The notes under the pieces are model-generated. The model saw only the letters and a program-made list of their open reading frames with translations, was not told where the DNA came from and made no database searches. A stretch of 64,000 bases of DNA from Austropuccinia psidii (lineage: Eukaryota; Basidiomycota; Pucciniomycetes; Pucciniales; Sphaerophragmiaceae), in contig JALGQZ010000003.1 of assembly GCA_023105745.1 (NCBI GenBank), forward strand, positions 80,652,696 to 80,716,695, in the 5' to 3' direction. Shown piece by piece: positions 35,836-48,779 of the stretch (position 1 is the stretch's first letter; every line of letters starts with the position of its first letter). The translations under genes and the position numbers were made by a program.

Positions 35836-36658
35836 ATTGAACCATATTATTGTCTGTTATCCTAAGTTATCATAATAAAACTATTAAACCATCAGAAAAA
35901 ATATAGTTGGATTGTTTTTTATTATTAGTTATTATAGTATTAAAAGTGTTATCATCAAAATTGAAAATCCCTCAAGGTGTTGCTTTTCTCATTAAAGGAA
36001 TTAAAAAAGTCTTTCCTCTATGCTTATATTTTTATTTATATGTGTTAAAGTTTACCAAACCCTTTTTTACAGATCAAACCAAGCCTGATAGAGTATGTTT
36101 AATATACATTTCTGACCCAGCCACCATCAAATAAATGAAATTTATTTTGGAAATCAAGTAAATATAATTCAGAATTATTAGGAAGGGAAGTATACAGTAT
36201 TCTAGCACACAATCAGAGAAAGAATTACAAGCTTGAACAGAAATTCAAAACTGTTTTCTTGTAATTCCCCCTTCCAGGTACTGCCTTATTTATCCCACAC
36301 AGGAGGAGTTTCCACATCTAGGATCCCAACAGTGGCATGCAGATAGGAATAAAATTTGGAAATTATTCAGCTTGATCCTTAAGAAATGAAATCAACCATA
36401 TAAATGAAATTAAAAGTGGGAAAAATAAATCTACCAATGAAAAAACATCATGTCATCCATCATCATCATCCTCATATCATTATTATTATCCACTTAAAAA
36501 CTAAACAACCACAGGACAAGAATCTCAAGTAGAATACAGTAATCTCATCCCAACACAAACAACAGAAAAAAAAGGAAAAGGAGAAGATCAGGAAGTTCTT
36601 CAATCTCATTAAAGAATCAGGAAAAGGAATAAATAAATCAAAGGAGCTAGAAGAAAAA

Positions 36659-38487
36659 TGATGAGGATTTGAGATATGACCACATATCTAAATGGGTCAC
36701 AAAACAACTTTACACAACTTATTTTAAATAATAAGAACTTAAATTATTATCTTGAGATAAGTAAAAATGCCTTATAAAAGGATAAAACCTTGATTATCTC
36801 AGAAAAAAATGAATAAAAATTTTAAATGCAGTACACTATTGGATTCCCCAGGAAAGACTACACATATAACATTTTTATGTCATATCTGAAATTTCAATAC
36901 TTTCTGAGATAACCTGAATAAATGCACTTTTATGATCAGTGCATATATTCATGGTTTTCAGCTCATATCTTTTTAATTATGCATGCTAGAGAGCTGAATA
37001 AAAAAACGTTACCATGTAATTACTGTAAAATACAGATATAAAATTTATTTGGAAAGTTATAAAAAAGGCTATAAATTACAAGGGTCCATTGATCAAAATA
37101 GTTATAGCTTTTGACCACTTTGTCGTGGAAGTGATCCACGCTTAAAGAAATTGGATATTTATATTCTTAAAGAGCATATTTGAAGAATTATGTAACTTTC
37201 ATCATTATATCAAAGATATAACCCCTTGAAGTCATGGTTTGAAGTTTAAAATAGTAAATTTCTACAGAAAAGATGAGCTACAAGAAAAATCATCAGAAAT
37301 AGATTTTTGATGATGTAATTAAATTATCTTGAAATCTTAGTAAGCACATTCCAAGCTATAATAATTTACTCTTTGAAGGGTTGTAGGGTGCATAAATCAA
37401 ATTTTATTAATGATCAAAGCTTAAGCTTAAAATTGATCATATATGATCACTCACTGTAATCTTATCTCAAGTTTAACATTTTTATAAGTGATAAAATATG
37501 TGGATAATAGTTCATTATTATTAAGCCTACTAGGATACACAAAGCTTAGACTTCTTTTATGCCTATGATGTTGGAAAACTTAGAGCTATAGTAATAACTC
37601 TAAATAACAACATAATAATGAGATAAGATAGAAGAATTATGTGGTAATCATCACTAAGTCTTAAATTAATGATCAATTTCATTGTATACCATCATTAGAA
37701 GTCTACTAAAAGACTCCTGGACTCTAGGGGGAGGAATTTACTCTCAATAGATCTCTTTTTCCTCTATTTCCCCCTCAAGTACTTCAAAAAATTAAAAAAA
37801 TTAAATCAAAAGGTAATACCTTTATTCTTTTTATAAAATTATATTATATTATTAAAGAACCAAGTTCACTTTCATTATAATAATTAATTTTGATGTGATT
37901 AAATCAATATTGAATTCTTTTTGTGAGATTTCTCTATAAAACTCATCAATTCCACATAAAATGGAGAACTCTTGTAATTTCTTTTAATTTGAGCTGCAAA
38001 TACAATTTAAATAAGTTTTATTTACATCATTTGGCCCAAAATTATTATATTTAGTGTTGAAAGTAGGCTATTATCTCTTTTCATAATAATTTCTGCTTAT
38101 TATTAATTTTTTATAATTCTTACGTTAATATAAATAGTATTTATATTAATAATAACTCTAATATTGGTAATATTGTTTTTATAGTTTTCATTATTATTAG
38201 ATAGCAATTTTTTATGCAATTATTATTTCTTTGTAGCAATAATGAATTGCCTTAGATATTGTTTTATTGAATATTAATATATTCATTTTTTACTATAGTA
38301 TTTTTATAATATAATTTATATTATTTCATTTATATAAATGATATATAAATTTTTACTCCATAATTATAACACTTAATTATTATTATAGTTATTATTTATT
38401 TTATTTATTATTATAATAAGGACATAAAGAGTGCAATAAGTCAAATATTGGTAATATTAACTTATTGTTTCATAGTCAAACCTCACA
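36659..38487 (+). repeat. 5' LTR of element G
   Basis: It starts around TGATGAGGATTTGAGATATGACC (the start is approximate, as the first bases are eroded) and ends CAAACCTCACA at 38487. It resembles the solo LTR at 15436-17462, read on its sense strand. No 3' LTR of G was found, because the element is truncated near 46626. Confidence 0.8.
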
Positions 38488-38507
38488 TTTGGGGGCCTGG
38501 TTGTGAT
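38488..38507 (+). other. Primer-binding-like site of element G
   Basis: TTTGGGGGCCTGGTTGTGAT directly after the LTR. Confidence 0.65.
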
Positions 38508-38930
38508 ATTTACTTAAATTTCCTTTAAAAAAGGTTTCAATTGGGGTTATTGATCATAAAATTATATGAAAATATCATATTTATTGATCTACAAAGCTAT
38601 TGAGGAATTTGGAAAGCAATTGTACCTTACATGTGGTTTTTCCCATCCTTAGACTTTCAAGAACTTTCTTTGAGTGACTCTAGTTATTAAAAAAGATATT
38701 TATAAATTAATAATAAATTTATATTATAATATTAATTTTTATTTTATTCTTTGAAAATGAAGATAAAAAATAAAAAACATAATAAAAATAATTTTTATTA
38801 CTTTTTATTCATTTCATTCATTCATTTTGCTTATTTCAAAATATATAAAAGAAATTTTTATGTGGAAATTTCCATAACTTCTCAGAAATAACACTTTTAT
38901 GAAAAACATATATTTATCTGTCTTTTGTAG

Positions 38931-39168
38931 TGTTTGAAGAAAATCCAACAGAGGACAACCAGACTATTGTTGAAAGATTGGTGGAACAAACTTGTCAAGG
39001 ATCTCCAACACCAATTTTCAACAAGAAAAGAAAAGCTAATAAATTAGTTCTTCCAGAACCCAATATTAAGGACTCTGAAGGTGAGTGCCTCTATTGAAAC
39101 TGCCATAAAAAGAATTGTTATTTTTCTGAAATATTTTCATTTCTTATTTTATCTAATATGAATACTAG
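38931..39168 (+). other. Predicted accessory exon 1 (38931-39080) and 88-nt intron (39081-39168) of element G
   Basis: After TATCTGTCTTTTGTAG comes a 150-nt exon beginning TG. It is open in frame and encodes an acidic start (FEENPTEDNQTIVERLVEQ) and a basic KKRKANK patch. It ends GAAG|GTGAGT. The intron has a CTAAT branch-like site and a TAG acceptor at 39166-39168, and the Gag ATG (39158) lies inside it, 11 nt before the boundary. Phases are the same as in elements A, H and C. Confidence 0.6.
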
Positions 39169-41656
39169 AAGAGGATCCCAATACTCCATCCATTCAGATG
39201 GATCTGGACTCAGAGGTAGAATTAATCCCTCAAAAGAGAAAAGAAAGGGAAAAGTTCCCAGTGGAACAGAATACACACAAGGAAGTGCCATATCCATAAG
39301 GCAAGTCCCAGAAATTGCTGTAATATCTGAGCCAGAGGTGGAACCAAATATGAGTAATTCCAACAGATACACATCAAATTCAGAGGCCTCAGATAGACAT
39401 TTAGATGAGACAGTAAAGGAAGTATTACAAAGTTTACAAGGATAAAGATTGGGAAATGTTGCCACAAATACATCAAGGAGTGATGAACTCCTGGAAAATT
39501 CTCAAAAAGATCCTCAAAGAGAAGGAAATAGTGAGATACTTCAATGGATTGAATAAACTATCATCAAAACCTCAAATAAAAACAATAAAGGACCAGCACA
39601 ACAAGCCACAGTAGCTTCTACCAGCAATCCACAAGCCAGCCAAACTCTCAAAAATGGCAAGAAGAACAAGAAAAAGAATTGGAGGAAACCATATTCCCCA
39701 AGATACAGGATTCGAAGAATCAAAAAAGATTCCATGGACAATTTCTTTAACATGGCCAGAACCTTGATTGAATTAAAGGACAAAGAGGAACAAAGAATGA
39801 GACAACCCATTTTCCAAAGAAAGGATTTTGTCTCCAGAGGTTTCAAATAATTCAACAGAAATCAAGTAGAGTATATTACCTCTAAAATATATTAAAAGTA
39901 GTTTATTATCTTCAAAAGAAATAAATAGAAGTTTATTATCTTTAACAAAAATTGTTGTACAAAACAAAAAAAAAATTGATAGCATTAAATTAATGGTTGA
40001 AAATAATAAACAAAATGGTGAATTGAAAATACTCAAAAATTAATACAAGGACAACAGGAATTGTATAAATACATAAGAGAAACCAAAGAAAAGACTGAGA
40101 CAATCAATTATCATGTGATTATTGATAATCTGACAGAAAAAGTATATAAATGAAGTAATTTAGTTGTAAATTTGAAGGAAAGACTTCATCACATCAAAAA
40201 TTACTTCTAGAACATGTAGAAAAAAGTGATGGAGCAAGAATGAATCTTAAAGCTGATATTCAAAGTGAAATAAGAGTTATTACTGAGTCATTGGATAAAA
40301 TAAATGAGGCTAACTTAAATATGCCAAAGCTATAAACCTCACCTTCTTACATAAGAATTCCTGTCAAGTCAAAAGAGGAAATTGAAAATCCCTTCATAAA
40401 AGAATTAAGCCATCAAGACAACAATCAAGTCTTATAAAAGGAAGCACCTCGACTGAAAGTATGGCCAATTTTCACAGGTGAAGGTGAATATGACCATATG
40501 TCATTTATTAAAACAATTGACATTTTACAAGAATATTATTCCATACCAGATGAATTGATCACTGCAAGAGTAAAATCATTATTTGATAAGTCTGCAAAGA
40601 GATTGTATTATTGCATAAGACAAAGAAATGGTAAAAACACCTTGTCATGGTGGAAAAACGAAATAATCACCAAGTGTGAAAATGATCCCTGGAGATAAAA
40701 AATCGGAAATGAATTTGAAAATTCATTCTTTGATCCAGAAAAGGATAGCCCTTTAACTTGGTTCTTAAAAAAAGCCAAAAGATTAAATGTACTGTATCCG
40801 GAACTGTCACAAAAGATGGTGCACATGAAGATACTTGAAAAATGTGGAGGAGAGCCAAAACAGGCCCTTAAAAGCAGGTAAATAGAGCCATTTTTTACAG
40901 AATAGTATATTAATGCATTAGAGGACATAGTGAAAACAACCCAAATTGGCAGAACATGGAAAACATTGCATATGAAAAGTCCAAATAAGCCATTTATTAG
41001 GAAATATAAACCAAGAAAACATTTAAAAACACAAAAAACAACACTCATGGACAAAGAAAATTTCATAAATGTGGTGGTATTGGACACTTAGCTAATAATT
41101 GTCTTAAAAAGGAAAAGATCAATGAAATTGTGGAAACAGAAGAACACAATGACAAAGAAGAAGAATCTGATTCTGACAAAGACACTGAAGAATCAGAAAC
41201 ATCTGAAGGTGATGAAATTCATATAATTAACTCCCAAATAAATAATATCTACTTAATATAGGAAGTAATAGATTTAAACTCAAACTTACCACAATATAGA
41301 ACATCTGATACAAGCCTCACACATATGAAAGATACCAAACTGCATAACACCAAACCTGAAAAAGGAATGGGATATACATCTGGAAAATCAATTATAAGCA
41401 TTGTTGTGGTAGAAAACAAAGAGGAAAAAGTAAACCTGGAAACAGGAGCATACTGTACCTGTGTTGGTAGGAGTTATTTACAAACAATTATACCAGATAG
41501 GGAAGAAAAACTTATACCAATACAAGGCGTTAAACTTAGTAGTGAAAGTGAAAGCATGAAGCCCCTTGGAACGATTGACTTAACACTAATATTTCCTCAT
41601 CCTTCTCAATGCATCAGGGTTAAATCAGAGTTTTTAGTAATTGGAAAAAGCAATAA
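39158..41656 (+). pseudogene. Element G: decayed gag and protease region
   Basis: Gag starts MNTRRGSQYSIHSDGSGLRG at 39158 and is soon interrupted (stop at 39443-39445). Recognisable pieces follow: the accessory-frame motif YRIRRIKKDSMDNFFNMAR at about 39701-39770, the capsid-like region from about 40440 ([18 protein letters not shown], then WWKNEIITK), a knuckle near 41055 reading KFHKCGGIGH (first Cys is Phe), and a protease region at 41325-41656 with LETGAYCTCVG where DTG is expected. Many stops and frameshifts show an old, dead copy. It is cut by a solo LTR at 41657 and resumes at 44614. Confidence 0.85.
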
Positions 41657-44613
41657 TGTAAGGTGTGAATATGAAAGTTTGATTAAAAATCAAGTACTTT
41701 TTGGTCCTCAAAATTTGTATGAGGTAAAAAGTGATTAAAAATGATAAGAATTAAAATTTTTAAGAAAAAAAGCCAAATTTACCGTTTTCAAATTTATAAG
41801 TATAAAATAATAATAATATGAAGATTTATTGTTTTACCCAAAATAAAAATTCATCCAGAAATACTATACAAGAGATATTTAAGGCTACAAAAGAAATTCA
41901 TTCAAGAGAAATTTCAATTTGAATTAATTGAGAAAAGAGCTGCAGGAAATTAATATAAGAAAAAGGGTTTTGAAGATATTATTAAAAAGAGAAAATGCCC
42001 AAAATCTACTGGAGTGAATTTGGAAACAAAGCTACAAAGCTAACAGTGATGAAAGATGCTTTGTCAGCCTGTGACTCAAAACCAGAGCACAAGCTTGACA
42101 GCCAAATACCATAAACCAATGGTAAAGCCAAGATACTACCAAAACATGGAGCTGAGCAAAAATAGCTCAAAAGGTATCAAAAGAAAGAGGAAACCCACCA
42201 ATTTCCAGATACACAAGTTCCACCATCATAAGACAAAGAATAACAAAGTTATTCCTGCTCAAAGCTGTTGCTGAGCATAAACCTTAATTTTCACCTTTCA
42301 TCTGAAATCCAGAGGAAAAGGCTTAACCCCCTCAAATGGGTATTCCAAATAAAGCTCTAAGTAAGGGCTATCCAATGGTACTAGCAAGATTGAGCTAGCA
42401 CCAGAATTGCAGAAGTTATGACCAAAACAAGGTCAAATAAGGGTAAATAAAATATTCACCTGTCATCTAACTTCTACAGTTTTAGTGTGAGATACCTAAA
42501 GTGTGGTCTTTTTGAAAAGAGAAAAATCAGGGCTATCTGATGGTGCAATTCATTTCCCCATATCTCATCTAGAAAAAAAGGTATGGGGAAAACCAAGTTC
42601 CATACAGATTTTAAGCAAACCATACATATGTACAAAAAATCTTGTACATCACATAACTTTGCCATATTTAAAGATAGCCATATATAATGAGGTACCATTA
42701 GGTAGAACACATCCAGTGCTACACAATGACCCAACCCTGAGCGTGATATCTCAAAAATTCACAAAGGTATGGCAGTTTTAAGGACAAAATCCCACAGTTA
42801 GACCAATATAGCCTTACTGTGGGATATTCTCCCATAACTATGATTATGTGGTGTCAAACAGATGAATAAGACTTTTTATACTTCAAAAACCCATAGTTTG
42901 CTCAATACTGGGGTCCTGTAAAGGCTCTATACAGCATTCTATGCATCATACACATCATAAGAGGGCTATGTGGTCCCCAGATGAAAATATTCACCCTGTA
43001 TTGGTGAAAACTACCCAGATGTGGTTTCAAAAACCACATCTGAGCCCAATACAGGCTAAAAAGGCCTTTTGTAAACCACAAGCAAGTCCTCAGAAGTGAA
43101 AAATATTCACTTCCTCTATGTGGAAAGGTCTAGTAGCGTTTTTCACCGAATTTTAGGATAAAAAGGGACCTTTTCTTCACCAGAAAAGGTTTCCTCATAT
43201 TTCTCTTGAATTAATACGTAGTACAACTGTCAAAAACGGTTATACTCTTGGAAAATAATCAGGTATAATTATAATTTAATTATTGTAGTCTTTATTATTG
43301 TAACTGCACAGGTAAAGCTGCACCCAGGGATTTCAACAGCACTCACCACCACTATTTCTCAATAGTAAATCCCTGAATATTATTTTGTAAAACCCTTATC
43401 ATCATAAATAAACTTTTTATGATTATTTTCACCATGTCATAGTAATATTTGAAGCTTGTAGCTAGTGATCAATAAGCTTCATCATAGACTCAGCCTGACA
43501 TGCTTTAATTCACTTATGGGGTTGTGGAATGGTAAAAATGATTATAAAAGTTACAAAGAGTGATTATATTATTTTTTCCACAAGGTTAAAAGGTTTAAAA
43601 TGATAAGAAGAAAGGTGGTTGGAATATTCTATTGATTGGTTTAACAGTTTTTAAGCTGATTATAAAAAGGAAAAGATTATAACATGAAGAGAAAAGTGGG
43701 GCAAAGAAGACATTCTTTTATAGCCACCAATCCTCTTACTCAAAAAGTAAAATTTACTCTTTTCAGTCCCAAAGAATACTCTGACAAAAGAAAAGCCAAT
43801 TATGGCATTATTGAACCCTGGTTTAGACCAAAAGAAGAAGTAGTTTTAGCCATTTTGGACTTTTAAATCAGCCATTGCTATAGTAATACCTGGTTTTAAG
43901 CCTCCAAACACATCCAAATTTGTGTAAGAGACTTCAAAATCAGTTAAGACTGTTTTTAATATGTATTTTTTAGCTTAAGGTAGTTTTACCCTCTTGGCAA
44001 CAGTTAAAACTGCCCTGGTTGGTATCAAAGCCTCATCATCAATTGAAACACAGACCCTGTGACTCAATTCCAGGCCAAAAGTGATGAGATTTTGCGTGGA
44101 TTTTGATATCCAATTCCTCTCAGCAAGGAATTTGGGGGTTTGGCTCCCCCAAGAGCCAGGATTCCCTTTCCCCCCCAGAATCAATCTTTCCAATTTATTT
44201 TTTCTTTAATTCCTCATCATGTATTATAATTGTAATTTGAATATGTAATTCAATTGAGTTTTTACAGTACACAACTGTAATAATTGGAATAATTTTAATA
44301 TTTCTATTTATTGAACAAAAAGCTATAATAATTTTTATTTTAAGTTTTTTTCAAAAATAATTTAATTTCATATTTTTGTTAGAAATTAATTTTTACTTAA
44401 TTTTTTCAAGTAAAAATGTATTTTCAAAATTTCAAATTTCAAAGTAATTTTAATTTTAAATTACAAAAAAAATTTGAATTTTGTATATAAATTTTATATT
44501 CATATTTTAACTTTGTACTTGATAATATAAATAAATTTATTTTATTTATAATTGTATCATTGTGTTATTATTTGTGGTCTTTTGGGTGTATGAAAATAGC
44601 TGTAAGGCTCACA
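41657..44613 (-). mobile_element. A-type solo LTR in element G, itself interrupted
   Basis: The plus strand starts TGTAAGGTGTGAATATG and ends GTAAGGCTCACA, the reverse complement of an A-family LTR. Flanks are AATAA (41652-41656) and AATAG (44614-44618), a 5-bp duplication with one mismatch, which fits its age. Joining the outer flanks restores the protease reading of element G. Without the nested insertion the LTR is about 1.5 kb and much diverged from the LTRs of A and E. Confidence 0.87.
42062..43500 (+). mobile_element. C-type solo LTR nested inside the A-type solo LTR
   Basis: 1439 bp from TGTCAGCCTGTGACTC to CTCAGCCTGACA with perfect duplications TGCTT (42057-42061 and 43501-43505). 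The A-type LTR sequence continues on both sides. Its sense strand is plus, opposite to the solo LTR at 147-1563, which it resembles. Confidence 0.9.
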
Positions 44614-46626
44614 AATAGTAAAAATTTCATACTTGGCTATGATTACTCTTCAATTGATGGTATATATATCTCTAACCAAAAAGACAGATATTCTACGATA
44701 GGAGATGAAAAAAGACAGAAATTTGGTATTTAAAACACAAAAAAAATTACTGTTATAAACAATGAAGAGATGAGCCCACAAAAAAATTCATTAATAAATT
44801 AAAAACCTATAGAGGCAGAATTAAATCAAGAATTAGGAGAAAAAATCAAACAAAAGTTGATTTACCTCTTATTTAAATACAAAAGTGCCTTGGAAACTGA
44901 CAAAGAGCCACTAGTTGCTATCATTGAACATGAAGTAGAAATAATTCTCAATGTGGAAAAATCTTATCCACCCCTTTTAAGAAGACCAGCTTACCCAGCT
45001 AGCCCATGAACTGGAGAATTCTTAGAGGTACACATTGAAGAATTCATGGACCTTGGGGTATTAAGGAAAGTAGGACATAATGAACAGGTAGAGGTAACTA
45101 CACCTGTTATTCTAACTTTGCATAATGTAAAATCAAGGATGGTAGGGGGCTTTAGATCCCTAAATACCTATAATTTCCCTGACAGGTATCCAATACCCAG
45201 AATTCATGAGACATTAACACAATTGTAACAGGCTAAGCTCAATACAGCCATGGATTCTCTAAAGTTTTTTTTACCAAAATGTCTTAACATAAAATGCCAG
45301 AAAGCTACTAAGGATAATAGTCCATCATGGAATATTTGAATACCTAAGGATTCCTTTTGGTATAAAAAATACCCCTTCCCATTATCAAAGAATGATGAAC
45401 GCCATATACCCTGAAGAATTATGGGAAGGATGGTTAATAATCTACATTGATTATATTATAGTTTTCTCATAAACTTGGGAAAATAACTTGGAAAGACTAG
45501 AAAGAGTTATGCAAAAGACAGTTCAAGTAAATATGAAAACTTCCGTGAAAACATGTTGTTTTGCATATAGTGAACTAAACGCACTGGCACATGTTTTATA
45601 TTGATTGAATTTGGGCTTAGATAAAACCAAAGTAGCAGAAGTACTACTGAAACCAATTTCCCAAATGAAGAAAGAAATGCAATCATTTCTGGAATTTTTT
45701 GGATATTACAGACGGAATATAAAAGACTTTTCAAGAATTACCAGATCCTTGTATAAACTCTGTGATCAACAAACAGTCTATGAAATGGCTTAAGAAAGGG
45801 CTGACACATATAAGGAACTTAGAAAAGCCCTCAAAAATGCTGCATTTATTCTAATTCCAGATTTGAAACTACCTCTCAAACTTTACATTGATGCTTGTGA
45901 AGAAGGACTATGTGCTGCACTACACCAGACACAAATCATCAATGATAAACATGTTGAGGGACCAATTTGCTTCATTTCATGACAAATTAAGCCAAAAGAA
46001 GCAAGATATGGAGAAAGCCAAATGGAATTTCTTTTCTTAGTATGGGCTTTAAAGAAATTACACTATCATTTAAATGGAACAGTGTTTGATGTCATCACAG
46101 ACTGTGATGCTGTAAAATCTTCATTAAACATGAAGACACCAAATAGACACATGCTGAGATTTCAAATCGCTATACAAGAATATAGAGTAAATATGACGAT
46201 AGCTCATAAAAATCTTGAAATATTAATAAAAATGCAGATGATTTAAGCAGATGGGCTTCAGAAAATACAACTGAAAACCCAGAATGGGTGCCAGGGGAAG
46301 AGCATCATATAGAAGGGATATGTGTCACAGACATTGTCACATAATTCTCTGATCAAGTTAAAGGAAGCTATAATATGGACCAAAGGTTTCATATCTTATT
46401 TTAAATCTTAATGAAAGATCTCAAAGAACAATTACTATTTTTCTAAACTAGATGAAGTATGCAAAAGATCATATGATTAAGGAAGATTCCACCTCCTTCA
46501 TGCAATTCCTTATCACAGGACTGAAAATGCATGTGTTATGGCCTTGACAGATAGGACTCTGATAAAAACTATACTACATGAATTCCATGATATTTTTCTA
46601 TCTGGAAATCTCTCAGAAGACAGGAA
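44614..46626 (+). pseudogene. Element G: decayed protease end, RT, RNase H and integrase start
   Basis: It continues element G after the solo LTR. Visible parts are the protease end, the RT entry ([14 protein letters not shown], then MDLGVLRKVGHNEQVEVTTPV at 45046), an RT core in which YIDD is damaged (YIDYIIVFS near 45450), the connection [15 protein letters not shown] at 45605-45793, and RNase H with [21 protein letters not shown] at 46022-46246. The first part of the integrase HHCC region (EFHDIFLSGNLSEDRKLE) ends near 46626, where similarity stops. Numerous stops and frameshifts make it a pseudogene. The 3' part and 3' LTR are missing. Confidence 0.85.
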
Positions 46627-48779
46627 ACTAGAAATACCAGGGAAAATGTTGCGTCAATTGCCAGCAATTGACTTTACATTGCACTTCTTTCAGTATAAAA
46701 TCTTGCTTCAGTCGCAGTAGTATCACATTATAGTCACTGGATTTAGTGGGTTGCATCACCTCTGCATCAAGACAACATCAATTGGAAACTATGTCACATG
46801 ATCATATTATTCAAAGAAAAAGCCCATATATCAACACCATTTGCAATCTTTGGCTAATTACACCTCATGGTGCAAGCCAGCAGTTTGGAATTCTCATTCT
46901 CATGCATGATGGCTGATCATCTCACCTCTTTACCATGCCTACTATAATGAATCAATTGGCTTCCGCAGCTAATCATGTTTACACTCATAAACATTTTTGA
47001 TTCCCCTCCACTGCCTCATCATCTCCAACATATGCCATCCTTATGCTGGTGCACCCTGCCTCATGAGCTCTGAAGCTTACCATTCTTACATTTTGGCACT
47101 CTGCCTCATGATCTCCACAGCTTACCATGCTTATACTACCACACTGCCCTCATGTTCACCAATTTACCATCCTTACACTCATGCAATGATTGGCTTCTGC
47201 ATGAAAGACAGTTCATTTTCCCAATTTTCCATCTTTCCGCTAGCACAAAAACTGGCTTCCACAGTACTTCCTATACATCTCCACTGTATACCATCCTTTT
47301 GCATTCTCCCCCTAACTTATCATGCTTAGGCTTCCACACCACCCTCTCACTCTCTCAATTTACCATGCTTATGCTCACACAATGATTGTCTTCCGCACTG
47401 TGGGATGTTCATTTCCCCAATTGGCTATCCTTACACATCATTTCCATTGGAAAGTGATATCAAAATTTTTAATGCTAATTTAAATTGTCAAAATTTTTCC
47501 ACACAAGTATTTCAGTTCAGGATCCTCCTGTCTCACCTCATCCCAAATTCCAAATGAACAATTCTCTCCTCCAATTCGATATGAGTGACATTTCATCATA
47601 GTAGGTGTTTAGAGCCATAGGGTATGGTGGCTGGTTGGTGTACATGATATACCCAACCACAGAGATATGATGAGTGGCCTTCTTTGCCAACATTGTCTGG
47701 GGAGCTATTAGTAGGGATATTTACAATTTTGTGGTTAGCATTCAAATCATATGATTTTCAAATTAGAAATTAATAAGTGGACTATTTAAAACCAGAATTG
47801 AGTCTTTTGTTTCTCTTACAAATACATTTTATTTTGTATCATTAAAATGGAACACTTTTCTTATTCCTTATCTCATGGGGGTTGAATAGTTCAAAATTTG
47901 ACTTTAGTAGTTTTCTCACTAGTCAATTTTATTCAATTTCTTACAGGGAAGTGATTGCATTGGAATAATATGAAATAATATAAAAGACATAACCTTGAAT
48001 TCCCTGAAAAATCAAATTTTGCAAATGAAATACAAGCTCAATAGATATTGATGGATTGTTCCAAGGCTGTTGATAGGCAGGTCTCTTTTAGTGATCTTGT
48101 AGTTCTAAAATGATTTTGTTCTAGAAAATTCACTAAATCCTGAGCTGATTTAAATTGATATTTGAATTCTTCCAACCTTTCCGAAATTCTCCAATATTAA
48201 TATGACCTAAGAAAGAATCAATCATTAATATCTTGAACCTGTTTTACTTCCACCACTTCCAGAAATACTTCCTTTTTCTTTCAACCTTGATATTTTTATT
48301 CTAAAATTTTCAATCAAGCTATCAATTAGCTAATTACAATCTATTTACTCAATAAACTAACTCCAAGATTCCCCAATCAATTCCCCAAACCCTGGGAAAT
48401 GAAACAGAATTCAATTGACTACGAACTTTGGCCCCAGAGAGTGGAAGTGCAATTTCTGACATAGTCAGTAGTAATAAATTAGGCATTTAAGTAGAGAGCC
48501 TGGCACAGGAAAATAATAAATGTCCACCAGTTCTTCCATATTGTGAGTATAAACTCATGGAGAATATTTGTAATTTCTCAAAACCTGATTTTTTCATAGC
48601 CTTTATTTCAGTTCAGCCTCCAAGGTCTCAAAAACCAAATTTGAAAAGCTATCAGAAGGAAAAGACTCAGGAACCTTGTGCACAAACAGAATGTGCTGGG
48701 CAAGATGATGTAATTTTAAGTGGCAAGCTTGAAATTATATCCAAGGAACAATTTGTCTCAAAAATCACTCAAACAATCC
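46627..48779. other. Unidentified DNA after the truncated end of element G
   Basis: No gene recognised. It includes a degenerate repeat at about 46900-47440. The longest open frames are chance-like (110 codons at 46997-47329 lies wholly within the repeat). The last bases before the H LTR are AATCC (48775-48779), its presumptive target duplication. Confidence 0.55.
46900..47440. repeat. Degenerate short-motif repeat
   Basis: Variants of TTACCATGCTTA, CTCATGATCTCCA and CAATGATTGGCTTCCGCA recur about six or seven times at irregular distances of roughly 45-100 bp. The stretch is C-rich on the plus strand, unlike its AT-rich surroundings. Confidence 0.5.

Larger units (their letters stand above)
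34708..36658. other. Repeat-rich DNA between elements E and G, possible copia remnant
   Basis: This 1.95-kb stretch contains two tandem arrays, a TATA box followed by C-rich sequence, and an AATAAAAC signal near 35875. At 36328-36345 is CAACAGTGGCATGCAGAT, which resembles the usual junction of a Ty1/copia LTR end with its initiator-tRNA primer site (AACAGTGGTATCAGA). No Gag or Pol coding could be recognised after it, so an old copia-type LTR or remnant is only possible. Confidence 0.4.

Noticed and set aside
35907..36134. 75-codon open frame after the tandem array
   Set aside because: Short, AT-driven and hydrophobic, with no motif or conserved neighbour.
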